Assembly (NCBI GenBank): GCA_964623815.1
Contig: CAZUVR010000014.1
Location: 20,276-84,275, forward strand
DNA from: Chroococcopsis sp964623815
GTDB taxonomy: Bacteria > Cyanobacteriota > Cyanobacteriia > Cyanobacteriales > Microcystaceae
Length of the DNA stretch: 64,000 bases
Direction of reading: 5' to 3'
The notes below the pieces were generated by a model that saw nothing but the letters and a program-made list of their open reading frames with translations, had not been told where the DNA came from and ran no database searches. Positions within the stretch are counted from its first letter, which is position 1. Every line of letters begins with the position of its first letter. The position numbers and the translations under genes are program-made. This document shows, piece by piece, positions 17,183-26,140 of the stretch.

Positions 17183-17380
17183 TCAACCTATTTGAGCGAC
17201 ACGGAAACCCATCTGACATTCATACAGGGCCGGTTGTCCGGGGGTGTTCGTCGTAACCGCCTGTCCGCATCCGAGTTTACCCTGACTCCATCGGGGTGAA
17301 CCTCCCTTAGTCGCTAACAAGCAGCCCTGACAGACTTGCTGAGTGGATAGAACCTGTTCGTCGGTTAATATGACTAACAT
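17183..17380 (-). CDS. Small Cys-rich conserved cyanobacterial protein
   Basis: The 65 residues contain five Cys: CQGC at 17-20, C38, C55 and one paired spacing that could coordinate a metal. The protein is compact, without signal or membrane segment, and ends in CQMGFRVAQIG. I recall very similar small proteins across cyanobacteria, annotated as hypothetical. A metal-binding or redox role is an inference from the cysteines. It is divergent from glyA. Confidence 0.75.
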   Translation of the reverse strand: MLVILTDEQVLSTQQVCQGCLLATKGGSPRWSQGKLGCGQAVTTNTPGQPALYECQMGFRVAQIG

Positions 17381-17477
17381 CTTACCGCTCCTTAACCCTG
17401 ACTCTATGTTTCACTATTTTACGGATTATTTCACCGGATGTAGTGCCTGGAGATACATAGCTTATAGATTGTTATGG

Positions 17478-17520
17478 AGAGAGGGGCTAGTGGCGAGTGA
17501 CCAACTACTAGCCACTCTCT
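17478..17520. other. Strong hairpin between divergent starts
   Basis: Positions 17478-17491 pair with 17507-17520 (13 of 14 bases, one G-A mismatch) around a 15-base loop. It lies about 100 bases before the Cys-rich gene start on one side and 140 before glyA on the other. It has no T run, so it is a leader structure, an operator-like dyad or a 3' end of an unannotated transcript. Confidence 0.4.
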
Positions 17521-17660
17521 AAAGAAGCCTATGATAACCAGATTTCGTGTTAGCGGTAAGTGGTGGACGGGAAAAAATCTGGAAAAGAAGTGATTTACCT
17601 TGCCATAATAAAAGCAATGGCTTTATCTTAGCTAAAAGTGTTATTGGAAGTGTTGCAAAA

Positions 17661-18944
17661 GTGACTGATACTAACTTAGATATATTAACCTTAACCGATC
17701 CCGCCATAGCGACCATACTACAGAAAGAATTGCAGAGACAGAGAGAGCACCTGGAATTGATCGCCAGTGAAAACTTTACCTCTCCTGCGGTAATGGCGGC
17801 TCAGGGATCAGTGTTAACTAACAAATACGCCGAAGGATTACCGAAAAAGCGTTATTACGGCGGTTGTGAATTCGTAGACCAAGCGGAACAGTTGGCGATC
17901 GATCGGATCAAAGAGTTATTCGGTGCTGCTCACGCTAACGTACAGCCTCACTCCGGCGCTCAGGCTAACTTCGCGGTATTTCTCACCCTTCTCAATCCCG
18001 GGGATAAAATCTTAGGGATGGACTTATCTCACGGCGGGCACTTAACCCACGGCTCTCCGGTCAACGTGTCCGGGAAATGGTTCGAGGCTCTACACTACGG
18101 TGTGAGCAAAGAAACCGAGAGATTAGACTTCGATCTGATACGCGACATCGCCATCAAAGAAAAGCCGAAACTCATCATCTGTGGCTATTCAGCCTATCCG
18201 AGAATTATCGACTTTGAAAAATTCCGTGCGATCGCTGATGAAGTGGGGGCCTATTTACTCGCGGATATAGCCCACATCGCCGGTTTGGTAGCTACTGGAC
18301 ATCATCCCAACCCGCTGCCCTATTGCGATGTCGTCACCACCACCACCCACAAAACCCTGAGAGGCCCCAGAGGTGGACTGATCATGACCCGCGACGCGGA
18401 ATTAGGCAAAAAACTCGATAAATCGGTTTTCCCAGGTACTCAGGGTGGCCCTCTCGAACACGTTATCGCAGCTAAAGCCGTAGCCTTCGGTGAAGCTCTC
18501 AAACCGGAATTTAAAGCTTACTCGGCTCAGGTAATCGCTAACGCTCAGGCGATGGCGGCGCAACTGATGGCGCGAGGATTCAAACTCGTTACCGATGGCA
18601 CCGATAATCACCTTATGTTAGTGGATTTACGATCGGTAGGTTTAACTGGTAAGCAAGCGGATCAATTGGTGAGCGAAGTCAATATCACCGCCAATAAAAA
18701 CACCGTACCCTTCGATCCCGAATCTCCTTTCGTAACCAGTGGTTTACGTTTAGGTTCTCCCGCCATGACCAGCAGGGGGATGAGGGAAGCCGAATTTACG
18801 GAGATTGGAGATATTATCGCCGAATTATTGCTTAACCCGGGTGATGAAACCGTTAAGGAAGCTTGCCGGAATCGAGTAACCAAACTCTGTACCGCTTTCC
18901 CTCTCTATCCCCACTTGACGAGTCCCATTCCGGCCCTTGCTTAG
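17661..18944 (+). CDS. glyA: Serine hydroxymethyltransferase
   Basis: The GTG at 17661 gives a 427-residue protein, the normal length, starting VTDTNLD, with GGAAG about ten bases upstream. A longer open frame from 17547 is rejected because its extra residues have no family counterpart. Key sites are present: ASENFTS, YAEGLPKKRYYGG and the PLP lysine in TTTTHKTLRGPRGG. The enzyme interconverts serine and glycine with tetrahydrofolate and supports one-carbon metabolism and photorespiration. It precedes the WecA-like and cinA genes. Confidence 0.96.
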   Translation: MTDTNLDILTLTDPAIATILQKELQRQREHLELIASENFTSPAVMAAQGSVLTNKYAEGLPKKRYYGGCEFVDQAEQLAIDRIKELFGAAHANVQPHSGAQANFAVFLTLLNPGDKILGMDLSHGGHLTHGSPVNVSGKWFEALHYGVSKETERLDFDLIRDIAIKEKPKLIICGYSAYPRIIDFEKFRAIADEVGAYLLADIAHIAGLVATGHHPNPLPYCDVVTTTTHKTLRGPRGGLIMTRDAELGKKLDKSVFPGTQGGPLEHVIAAKAVAFGEALKPEFKAYSAQVIANAQAMAAQLMARGFKLVTDGTDNHLMLVDLRSVGLTGKQADQLVSEVNITANKNTVPFDPESPFVTSGLRLGSPAMTSRGMREAEFTEIGDIIAELLLNPGDETVKEACRNRVTKLCTAFPLYPHLTSPIPALA

Positions 18945-19018
18945 AATAAGGCTAAACAAATACACGGTTTTCAGGTAAACTCAGGCCTGAGAACCTAAAC
19001 CTTTACACCACTGCGGCA

Positions 19019-20095
19019 ATGTCTGGAGACTTATACTACCTTATCGCCTTTCTCATCGCTAATTTAGTGGTTCTATGGAGTACCCCCGTAGTTAAAACCG
19101 TAGGCTTGAAAAGTGGCTATGTAGATCAGCCCAACGAACGCAAGGTACACAAAAAACCTATGGTTAGATTGGGCGGTATTTCGATTTTTATCGGTTCGTT
19201 TACGGCCCTGATGATAGTTTGGTGGTTAGGGGGATTTGCTGGCTTACCGCCCGATCGAGAATGGGAAGTGTGGGGCGTAACTTTGGGGGGTTTGGGCTTT
19301 TTCCTGATCGGTTTAGCCGACGATCTATTCAATCTTACCCCTCTCTCTCGTCTGATCATGGAATTTGTGGTAGCCGCCCTCGCCTGGGTAGCAGGGGTGA
19401 GGATTGATTTTCTCTCCATCCCCTTACTAGGTTTGCTCCATGTCAGTTGGCTGAGTTTACCCCTAACTCTCTTGTGGTTAGTGGGTATGGCTAACGCCAT
19501 TAATATGATCGATGGTTTGGACGGTTTAGCCGCCGGGGTTTCTGGTATCTGTGCGGTGGTGATACTCATTGTCACCCTGGTGATGGGGCAACCCGCCGCC
19601 GCTATTATTGCTGCCGCTCTCGCGGGCGGGGCGCTCGGTTTCCTCCGCTACAATTTCAACCCAGCACAGATTTTTATGGGGGATGGAGGCGCTTATTTTA
19701 TGGGTTTTACCCTTGCTGGGGTGGCGATTATCGGTTTGGCGAAAACTACGGCGGTGACAGCTGTGGCGGTGACGGCGGTTTTATTACCCTATCTTATCCT
19801 GGCCGTACCCCTCCTAGATATGTCTACAGTGATTATCTCACGTTTGAGAAAGGGGAGATCGCCCTTCGCCGCTGATAAGGGGCATCTCCATCATCGTCTT
19901 TTAAAGGTGGGTATATCTCATCGCTTGACGGTACTTTTCATCTACTGCCTCACTCTTTGGGTGGGGAGTTTGGCTTTAGGCTTCTCTAATGTCCCCAGTG
20001 GCTGGGGTTTTGCTATCGGTGCCACCCTCTTACTCGGTTACGCGAGTTGGCAGGTATGGCGCAATCGTCGGGTAGAGGAAGATAATGACGGCTGA
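19019..20095 (+). CDS. MraY/WecA-family undecaprenyl-phosphate sugar-phosphate transferase
   Basis: The 358-residue polytopic protein (about 10 helices) has the hallmark loops of glycosyltransferase family 4: DDLFNLTPLSRL, MIDGLDGLAAGVS, FMGDGGAYFMG and the GHLHHRLL motif near 287-294. The HHR-type loop fits WecA/TagO enzymes, which transfer a GlcNAc-phosphate-type sugar to the lipid carrier, rather than MraY. It likely starts a cell-envelope polysaccharide. It overlaps the start of cinA by 11 bases; the glyA-wecA-like-cinA order recurs in cyanobacteria. Confidence 0.9.
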   Translation: MSGDLYYLIAFLIANLVVLWSTPVVKTVGLKSGYVDQPNERKVHKKPMVRLGGISIFIGSFTALMIVWWLGGFAGLPPDREWEVWGVTLGGLGFFLIGLADDLFNLTPLSRLIMEFVVAALAWVAGVRIDFLSIPLLGLLHVSWLSLPLTLLWLVGMANAINMIDGLDGLAAGVSGICAVVILIVTLVMGQPAAAIIAAALAGGALGFLRYNFNPAQIFMGDGGAYFMGFTLAGVAIIGLAKTTAVTAVAVTAVLLPYLILAVPLLDMSTVIISRLRKGRSPFAADKGHLHHRLLKVGISHRLTVLFIYCLTLWVGSLALGFSNVPSGWGFAIGATLLLGYASWQVWRNRRVEEDNDG

Positions 20096-21335
20096 GATCA
20101 TTTGTGTGGGCACCGAGTTGTTACTCGGGGATATTGTTAATACCAATGCCCAATTTCTGGCCCGGGAATTGGCGGCTCTGGGCATACCTCACTATTTTGA
20201 GACGGTTGTGGGCGATAATATGGAACGTCTTATGAGCGCGATCGAAATCGCTTCCGGCAGGGCCTCGATCATCCTCTTCACCGGCGGTTTGGGCCCAACT
20301 CCCGATGATCTGACTCATGACGCGATCGCTAATTTCTTCTCTACTCCCCTGGTGGAATACCCGGAAATCGTCGAGGATATTACCGCTAAGTTCTCCCGTA
20401 TCAATCGCCCCATGACTCCAAGTAATCTCAAACAGGCGTTATTGCCCCAGGGGGCGAAGGTTCTACCCAACCCCACCGGCACCGCCCCGGGTATCATCTG
20501 GGAAGCCCGAGCGGGGCTGAGCCTCTTAACTTTCCCAGGGGTGCCCTCGGAAATGTACCGGATGTGGCGGGAAAGCGCGATCGATTATCTCAAAAGTCTC
20601 GGTTGGGGCACCCATATCATCCACAGCCGTCTGATGCGTTTTTTCGGTATCGGTGAATCGGCCCTCGCGGCTAAGGTGACTCATCTACTGGATTTATCTA
20701 ACCCTACCGTAGCTCCCTACGCCGGTATGGGAGAGGTGCGTCTGCGGGTTTCTGCCTACGCCACCTCGCAAGCTGAGGCTATCTCTTTAATCGAACCGGT
20801 GGCTGGGGAGATTATTCATATCGCCGGGGCCGATTATTTCGGCTCTGATGAAGATAGTCTGGCTTCGATCGTCGGAGGGCTTCTTTTAGAACGGGGAGAA
20901 ACCGTCTCCGTAGCCGAATCCTGTACCGGGGGAGGGTTAGGGCAGATGTTAACCGATCTGCCTGGCAGTTCTGCCTATTTCTGGGGCGGGGTAATCGCTT
21001 ACGATAATCGGGTTAAAATTTCCCTCCTAGGGGTGGATGAATCAGCTTTAGAGACTCACGGGGCGGTGAGCGATGTCGTCGCTCGTCAAATGGCTGGAGG
21101 GGTAAAGTCACTTCTGGCTACGGATTGGGGGCTTAGCATCACTGGTATCGCCGGCCCTGGCGGGGGTAGCGAAAGTAAACCCGTGGGATTGGTTTATATC
21201 GGTGTCGCTGGCCCAGATGGTGAGGTAGAATTGTTTGAATGTCGTTTCAGTTCCCACAGGGATCGCGCCACTATCCGCTCTCTCAGTGCCTTAACCGCTC
21301 TGGATCGATTACGAAGGAAATTATTAAACTTTTAG
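20085..21335 (+). CDS. cinA: CinA-family protein
   Basis: The 416 residues comprise an N-terminal molybdopterin-binding-like COG1058 domain (about 1-170, with ICVGTELLLGDIVNTN and FTGGLGPTPDD) and a C-terminal CinA deamidase domain (about 255-416, with AESCTGG and ITGIAGPGGGS). Families with both halves show ADP-ribose pyrophosphatase and NMN deamidase activity in pyridine-nucleotide recycling. Its start lies within the previous gene, so translation is coupled. Length is normal. Confidence 0.95.
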   Translation: MTAEIICVGTELLLGDIVNTNAQFLARELAALGIPHYFETVVGDNMERLMSAIEIASGRASIILFTGGLGPTPDDLTHDAIANFFSTPLVEYPEIVEDITAKFSRINRPMTPSNLKQALLPQGAKVLPNPTGTAPGIIWEARAGLSLLTFPGVPSEMYRMWRESAIDYLKSLGWGTHIIHSRLMRFFGIGESALAAKVTHLLDLSNPTVAPYAGMGEVRLRVSAYATSQAEAISLIEPVAGEIIHIAGADYFGSDEDSLASIVGGLLLERGETVSVAESCTGGGLGQMLTDLPGSSAYFWGGVIAYDNRVKISLLGVDESALETHGAVSDVVARQMAGGVKSLLATDWGLSITGIAGPGGGSESKPVGLVYIGVAGPDGEVELFECRFSSHRDRATIRSLSALTALDRLRRKLLNF

Positions 21336-21537
21336 GTTCCCAGAGGTTAAGGAATTTTGATGAAAGATATACTCAAGACAAAAAGCTATGTTAAGCTTAA
21401 TATAAATAGACAATGTATATTTCCTCTGTCCGTCAAATCGGCAACGGGTTTAAGTTATAGTAACTTTAAAGTCGTCGGCGGGAATAGCTTGACAGGCAGA
21501 CCATGATCGCTACTATTGTACGGGAGACATTCGATCG

Positions 21538-21678
21538 ATGGACTATTTAGAAAGAATACTGGAAAAGTTAAGAGAGTGGGCGCGAGAGTTGATTGATAGC
21601 ATTTTTGGGCCTGAAGTAGAGCCGGAACCGGAATTAATTCCTATACCCGTGCATGAAAGAAATAACCGCCGTCGTTAG
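21538..21678 (+). CDS. Small conserved 46-residue protein before aroQ
   Basis: The ATG at 21538 opens 46 codons to TAG at 21678. The protein has an amphipathic, charged helix (residues 1-22, MDYLERILEKLREWARELI), an acidic proline-rich segment (PEVEPEPELIP) and a basic end (RNNRRR). GGGAG lies about 12 bases upstream. The 14-base gap to aroQ suggests cotranscription. I recall similar small proteins in cyanobacteria, but no function. Composition and position support it as real. Confidence 0.65.
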   Translation: MDYLERILEKLREWARELIDSIFGPEVEPEPELIPIPVHERNNRRR

Positions 21679-21692
21679 TTAGCCCGAACATT

Positions 21693-22151
21693 TTGTCTCA
21701 TACAAGTATACTGGTGTTACACGGGCCCAATCTTAACTTACTGGGAAAGCGCGAGCCTAACTTATATGGTAATGTCACCTTAGATGGCATTGATAAGATG
21801 TTGCTCGAAGAAGCCGAAAAGTTACAGGTGTCGATACAATCACTACAATCGAATCACGAGGGCGTTTTAATCGATGCGATCCATGAAGCCCAAACAGTGC
21901 AAACAGGAATCCTGATTAACGCTGGAGCCTACACCCACACTAGTATAGGCATAAGAGACGCGCTATTGGCCGTAAAATTACCGATCGTCGAAGTACACCT
22001 CAGTAATATTTATAAACGAGAGCAATTCCGTCATCATTCCTATATAGCTGATGTCGCCATAGGACAGATTAGCGGTTTCGGAGCAGAGAGTTATCGTTTA
22101 GGATTGATAGCCCTAGTAAATTATATAAATCAAATCAAGCTCGCTAATTAA
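21693..22151 (+). CDS. aroQ: Type II 3-dehydroquinate dehydratase
   Basis: The 152 residues show LHGPNLNLLGKREPNLYG (active-site Arg and Tyr), QSNHEG, INAGAYTHTS (catalytic His) and VEVHLSNIYKREQFRHHS. The enzyme dehydrates 3-dehydroquinate in the shikimate pathway. The only suitable start in frame is the TTG at 21693, because a stop lies just upstream. Initiation may rely on coupling with the small protein 14 bases before. Length is normal for the dodecameric type II class. Confidence 0.95.
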   Translation: MSHTSILVLHGPNLNLLGKREPNLYGNVTLDGIDKMLLEEAEKLQVSIQSLQSNHEGVLIDAIHEAQTVQTGILINAGAYTHTSIGIRDALLAVKLPIVEVHLSNIYKREQFRHHSYIADVAIGQISGFGAESYRLGLIALVNYINQIKLAN

Positions 22152-22225
22152 TAGCTTGAAATAGATGATGGTTTTAGTAGGGTGTAGGGGTAATATAGAG
22201 GTTAAAAATTACCCGACAGGCAACG

Positions 22226-23299
22226 ATGAATAATTATTCAGAAACGGAGTTAGCGACTCATATTCTAATTATAGGCGAGATTCCGTTCGACCTAAGCTTT
22301 ATATTTTGCTTACTCATCAAACAAGGATATATTATTCACGCTACAGGAGATGGGGAGAAGGGTTTAGAGATAGCCAAAACTTTACCGGTATCTTTAATCA
22401 TTATAAGTAGTGCGATCGAATCACCGGACTGCTATAGCCTGTGCGAGAAAATTAAGACAAGCAATTCTCTAAAAGAGATACCAGTTTTGTTCGTCAATGG
22501 GGAGAATCCAGCTTTCAAACCCCATCAGGTATTTAAAATAGGTGGGGCGGATTATGTCAGCCACCCTTTTTGTCCCGAAGAACTTCTAACAAGGGTTAAA
22601 CACTTATTAGCCATAGAAAGATTAACGAAAAATCTTCACGAAAAAAGTATTAAATTGCAAAACACTTTAGAAGAATTACAGAAATTAGAAAATTATATCC
22701 AGGAAGTTTATGACGAATTAAGAAGTTATTCTTTTTTAGACAGCTTAACGCAGATAGCTAATAAAAGAAGTTTCGAGCAATATATTAATAGGGAGTGGAA
22801 ACGATGCTTGAGGGATATGATGTCCAAAACTGACGATGCTCCAGTTTATCTCTCCTTAATTCTCTGCGACGTAGATTATTTCAAAGCGTATAATGACGTG
22901 TACGGTATGGCTGCGGGGGACGAATGTTTACAGAAGATAGCCGTTGTCATACAAGAAGCGGTAAAGAGGCCCGCCGATATAGTAGCCCGTCACGGCGGAG
23001 ATTCTTTTTTAATCCTGTTACCTAACACTAATTACGAAGGAGCGGTGACGGTAGTTAATATAATTCAGAATAGGTTGAAAGAGTTAGAGATAGTTCATCC
23101 CTACTCGCCCCTGAGCGATCAAATAACCCTGAGCTACGCGATAGTAACCTCTCAACCAGATAAGAATCTTAGCCCAGATGTTTTGATACAAAAATCCTTA
23201 CAAATGTTGACGAGGGTTAAAGAAGAAGGGGGCAATCATATTATGGGAGAAACGATATTAAATGACTCTAGAGATGAGGTTATAAATCAGGCGGAATAA
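22226..23299 (+). CDS. Degenerate receiver-GGDEF protein (GGDSF)
   Basis: The 357-residue protein has a receiver-like domain (about 10-130), a coiled-coil linker (135-168) and a GGDEF-type domain (170-340). The receiver lacks the phospho-acceptor (Ser61 in the Asp position), the acidic pair (GE at 17-18) and the conserved Lys (His113). The GGDEF active site reads GGDSF at 257-261, losing a key Glu, while the RxxD inhibitory site (RPAD, 248-251) is kept. The protein is likely non-enzymatic and may bind c-di-GMP as an effector. It overlaps the convergent Ser/Thr kinase by 42 bases. Confidence 0.85.
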   Translation: MNNYSETELATHILIIGEIPFDLSFIFCLLIKQGYIIHATGDGEKGLEIAKTLPVSLIIISSAIESPDCYSLCEKIKTSNSLKEIPVLFVNGENPAFKPHQVFKIGGADYVSHPFCPEELLTRVKHLLAIERLTKNLHEKSIKLQNTLEELQKLENYIQEVYDELRSYSFLDSLTQIANKRSFEQYINREWKRCLRDMMSKTDDAPVYLSLILCDVDYFKAYNDVYGMAAGDECLQKIAVVIQEAVKRPADIVARHGGDSFLILLPNTNYEGAVTVVNIIQNRLKELEIVHPYSPLSDQITLSYAIVTSQPDKNLSPDVLIQKSLQMLTRVKEEGGNHIMGETILNDSRDEVINQAE

Positions 23300-24682
23300 C
23301 ACAGTAATTAAAATAGCGGCCAAGCCCGTAAAAACGGCGAGGATGAGAATATTGGCTAAATCTACTGAACCTCTTAATTTAGGAATGACTACCATGAGAA
23401 ATGTAGAAATAGCGATAAAAATGAGTATATCTTTTCTATCTATCAATCGACGATTTAAGGAAATTACTGCGGCGGTCATGATAGCTAAACCGATGATAAC
23501 ACCAATCGAGGGAAGTAAATTACTCAAGCCAATAGAGATTATGGCTCCCATAAATCCCACCAAACCCGCACTAGTGATAATTTTTACCAAGGGTGTTTTC
23601 GGTTGTGCTGATAATACGGGCCCCTGCGGTGGCGTGAGTACCGGGGGTGTTGGTAGGGTTTGAGGCTGAATATTAGTCTGGGTGGCATTCGGTGGAGTGG
23701 GGATTATCGGGGGCGTTGGTACGGATGGGGGTAGAGTGGTGACATTGAGCCTCGATAAAATTTCTCCAGCGCTCTGAAATCGATCGCCCGGATGGGGTTG
23801 TAACATGGTGTTTAAAATCTCCGCCAGGGTATCGCTCACTTTCGGGGCGTAGGGTTGCCAATTCCAAATTTTAGTGATGGGATTACACAACTCATTAGGA
23901 TAGCGATTAGTAAGTAGATGGACGCAGGTAGCTCCGAGGGCGTATAAATCTGAGGATTGCGATACAGTTGCTCCCGCTTCCTGTTCTGGGGGAGCGTAAC
24001 CGGGGGTAAACATGCGGGTAGATACCCCTTCGATATTGGCCACTTGTTTAACGGAGCCGAAATCGATGAGGTATACTTTATCGTTAGAGTCTTGAATGAT
24101 GTTACTGGGTTTAATATCCCGATGAATCACCCCAGAAGCGTGAATATTTTTGAGGATATGTAATAAATCTTCGAGGATATTTCTGACTTCGGTTTCCGAA
24201 AAGGGAGAGTTTTTCGTTTCTAATTTCTTTTCTAGAGTTTCTCCATCTATATACTGTTGTACCAGATAAAAAAAGCGATCTTTTTTTTCCGTGAGAGGAT
24301 TGGGCACATTGAGGGGAAAAGATGCGTACAGTTCTGGAATACTGGGGTTTTCACGCCCTAAATCCGCCAGAACTTCCGCTTCTTGAACGAATAATCCCTG
24401 TGCCTTTTCTATCGCCTGAGTGCCCAGCTCTGATGAGGGTTGAAACTGTTTAACGACGCATTTTCTCAGACGGGGATGAAATCGATCAAAGGCTAAAAAA
24501 GCCGCCCCGAAACCCCCCTTTCCTAAAAATCTATTGGGTATGTATCTACCACCCAAAATTAGGGGCATCCGGCAGGCGGTACAGTAGGCCTGTTCTATAG
24601 AACCTAATCTATCTTTATCATCTAGATCGGGCATGATATTTCTAGGACGGGGGCAATGGGGACGAGTACAAATGATTTCCAT
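23258..24682 (-). CDS. Membrane-anchored serine/threonine protein kinase
   Basis: The 474 residues start with a short zinc-ribbon-like pair (Cys5/Cys10 and CTAC at 34-37). A protein kinase domain follows (about 47-312): glycine loop GKGGFGAAF near 54, Lys78, catalytic HRDIKPSN (187-194) and DFG at 207-209. The activation region has PGYAPPEQ. A Pro/Thr-rich linker (315-360) leads to about four transmembrane helices (365-474). All catalytic residues are intact. Target and signal are unknown. Its 3' end overlaps the convergent REC-GGDSF gene by 42 bases. Confidence 0.92.
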   Translation of the reverse strand: MEIICTRPHCPRPRNIMPDLDDKDRLGSIEQAYCTACRMPLILGGRYIPNRFLGKGGFGAAFLAFDRFHPRLRKCVVKQFQPSSELGTQAIEKAQGLFVQEAEVLADLGRENPSIPELYASFPLNVPNPLTEKKDRFFYLVQQYIDGETLEKKLETKNSPFSETEVRNILEDLLHILKNIHASGVIHRDIKPSNIIQDSNDKVYLIDFGSVKQVANIEGVSTRMFTPGYAPPEQEAGATVSQSSDLYALGATCVHLLTNRYPNELCNPITKIWNWQPYAPKVSDTLAEILNTMLQPHPGDRFQSAGEILSRLNVTTLPPSVPTPPIIPTPPNATQTNIQPQTLPTPPVLTPPQGPVLSAQPKTPLVKIITSAGLVGFMGAIISIGLSNLLPSIGVIIGLAIMTAAVISLNRRLIDRKDILIFIAISTFLMVVIPKLRGSVDLANILILAVFTGLAAILITVLFRLIYNLISRVI

Positions 24683-24694
24683 GCGTCAGAGGAT

Positions 24695-26140
24695 TTAGAT
24701 TTGATTAAAGGCAGACTGTAATCTGAGTTTGTCCCACCCTTTTTGATTTAATAATACCCAAGACTGCATTAAATCAGGCCCCTGTAATTCTCCCATTAGA
24801 GCCGCCCGAAAAGATTTCATCACCACGCCTTTTTTGACGTTGTGAGCTTTCGTTATCTCGTTAATAATATTTTGCCCGGCATCGACAGTGAGATTATCGG
24901 GTATAGCGGCGAGAATGCTGCCGATAATTTCTTTCACCCCCGATAGTCTTAACTGGCTCAAAGCCGCTTCCGAGAAGGGCACATCGGCAGAGTGAAGTAA
25001 AACGGTTTCTTTCACGCAGTCGGGGAGACGGGTTAAGCTCGGGGCGATTAGAACGGTGAGGGCTTCTAACCAGGAGCGATCGTCTGTTAGATTAAATTCA
25101 TACCCGGCCTCTTGCCAGTAGGGAAATAATAATTCCACCAATTCTGATGGCGGCATTTTGTGCAGGTACTGACTGTTAATCCAATCTAATTTATTCCAGT
25201 CGAATTTCGCCCCGGCTTTATTGACTCGCTCCAGGGAGAATAAATCGGCGGCTTCTGGTAGGGTGAAGATTTCTTGAGTGGAGTCGGGGGCTGTCCAACC
25301 TAAGAGCAACATATAATTAACCATAGCTTGGGGGACATAACCCATGCGTTTAAAGTCATCGATGGATGTTACCCCGTCTCGCTTCGATAATTTTTTCCCC
25401 TCTTGGTTAAGGATTAAAGGAGTATGGGCGAAAGCGGGCACTTCCGCGCCGAGGGCTTCATAGAGTAAGATTTGTTTGGCGGTATTAGCGATATGGTCTT
25501 CTCCGCGAATAACGTGGCTGATTTTCATCTCTATATCATCGACTACCACCGCCAGATTGTAGAGGGGTTGGCCGAAGACTTGCCCCGGGGTTTCCGGGCT
25601 GCGGGCGATAACCATATCGCCGCCTAAATCGCTACCTTTCCAGATTACGGGGCCGCGAATCAGATCATCCCAGATGATTTCTCGATCGTCGTCTATGATA
25701 AAGCGTATGACCGGCTTTCTGCCTTGGGCTTCAAAAGCCTCTCTTTCTTCGGGGGTTAATTTTCTATGGCGGTTATCGTAGCGCGGGGCGAGGTTTCGGG
25801 CCTGTTGTTCTTCCCGCATCTTGTCGAGTTCTTCCGTCGTACAATAACAACGATAGGCTAAACCTTTATCTAGTAGGGTTTGGATGCCCTGACGGTATAA
25901 ATCCAGTCTTTGAGTTTGAAAGAAGGGCCCCTCATCCCAATCTAGATTCAACCATTTCAGGCCCGAGAGTATGTTTTCCGTATATTCGGGGCGGGAGCGC
26001 TCTAAGTCAGTATCTTCCACCCTGATGATAAACTTACCCCCCTCGTGGCGTGCGAATAACCAGTTAAATACGGCGGTTCTAGCCGTACCGATATGAAGAT
26101 TTCCCGTAGGACTTGGTGCTATGCGTACTCTTACCGTCAC
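24695..26140 (-). CDS. gltX: Glutamate-tRNA ligase
   Basis: The 481 residues carry the class I signature in SPTGNLHIGTART (HIGH-type) and KLSKRDG (KMSKS-type) near residue 250. Length is normal for bacterial discriminating or non-discriminating GluRS. It charges tRNA-Glu, which in cyanobacteria also feeds tetrapyrrole synthesis. It has no fused CAAD domain, although a free CAAD protein is encoded 1.5 kb away. It follows the kinase gene's start by 12 bases on the same strand. Confidence 0.97.
   Translation of the reverse strand: MTVRVRIAPSPTGNLHIGTARTAVFNWLFARHEGGKFIIRVEDTDLERSRPEYTENILSGLKWLNLDWDEGPFFQTQRLDLYRQGIQTLLDKGLAYRCYCTTEELDKMREEQQARNLAPRYDNRHRKLTPEEREAFEAQGRKPVIRFIIDDDREIIWDDLIRGPVIWKGSDLGGDMVIARSPETPGQVFGQPLYNLAVVVDDIEMKISHVIRGEDHIANTAKQILLYEALGAEVPAFAHTPLILNQEGKKLSKRDGVTSIDDFKRMGYVPQAMVNYMLLLGWTAPDSTQEIFTLPEAADLFSLERVNKAGAKFDWNKLDWINSQYLHKMPPSELVELLFPYWQEAGYEFNLTDDRSWLEALTVLIAPSLTRLPDCVKETVLLHSADVPFSEAALSQLRLSGVKEIIGSILAAIPDNLTVDAGQNIINEITKAHNVKKGVVMKSFRAALMGELQGPDLMQSWVLLNQKGWDKLRLQSAFNQI

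Noticed and set aside
17547..17660. N-terminal extension of glyA
   Set aside because: The extra residues have no family counterpart, and the GTG at 17661 has a proper upstream ribosome binding site and gives the usual length.
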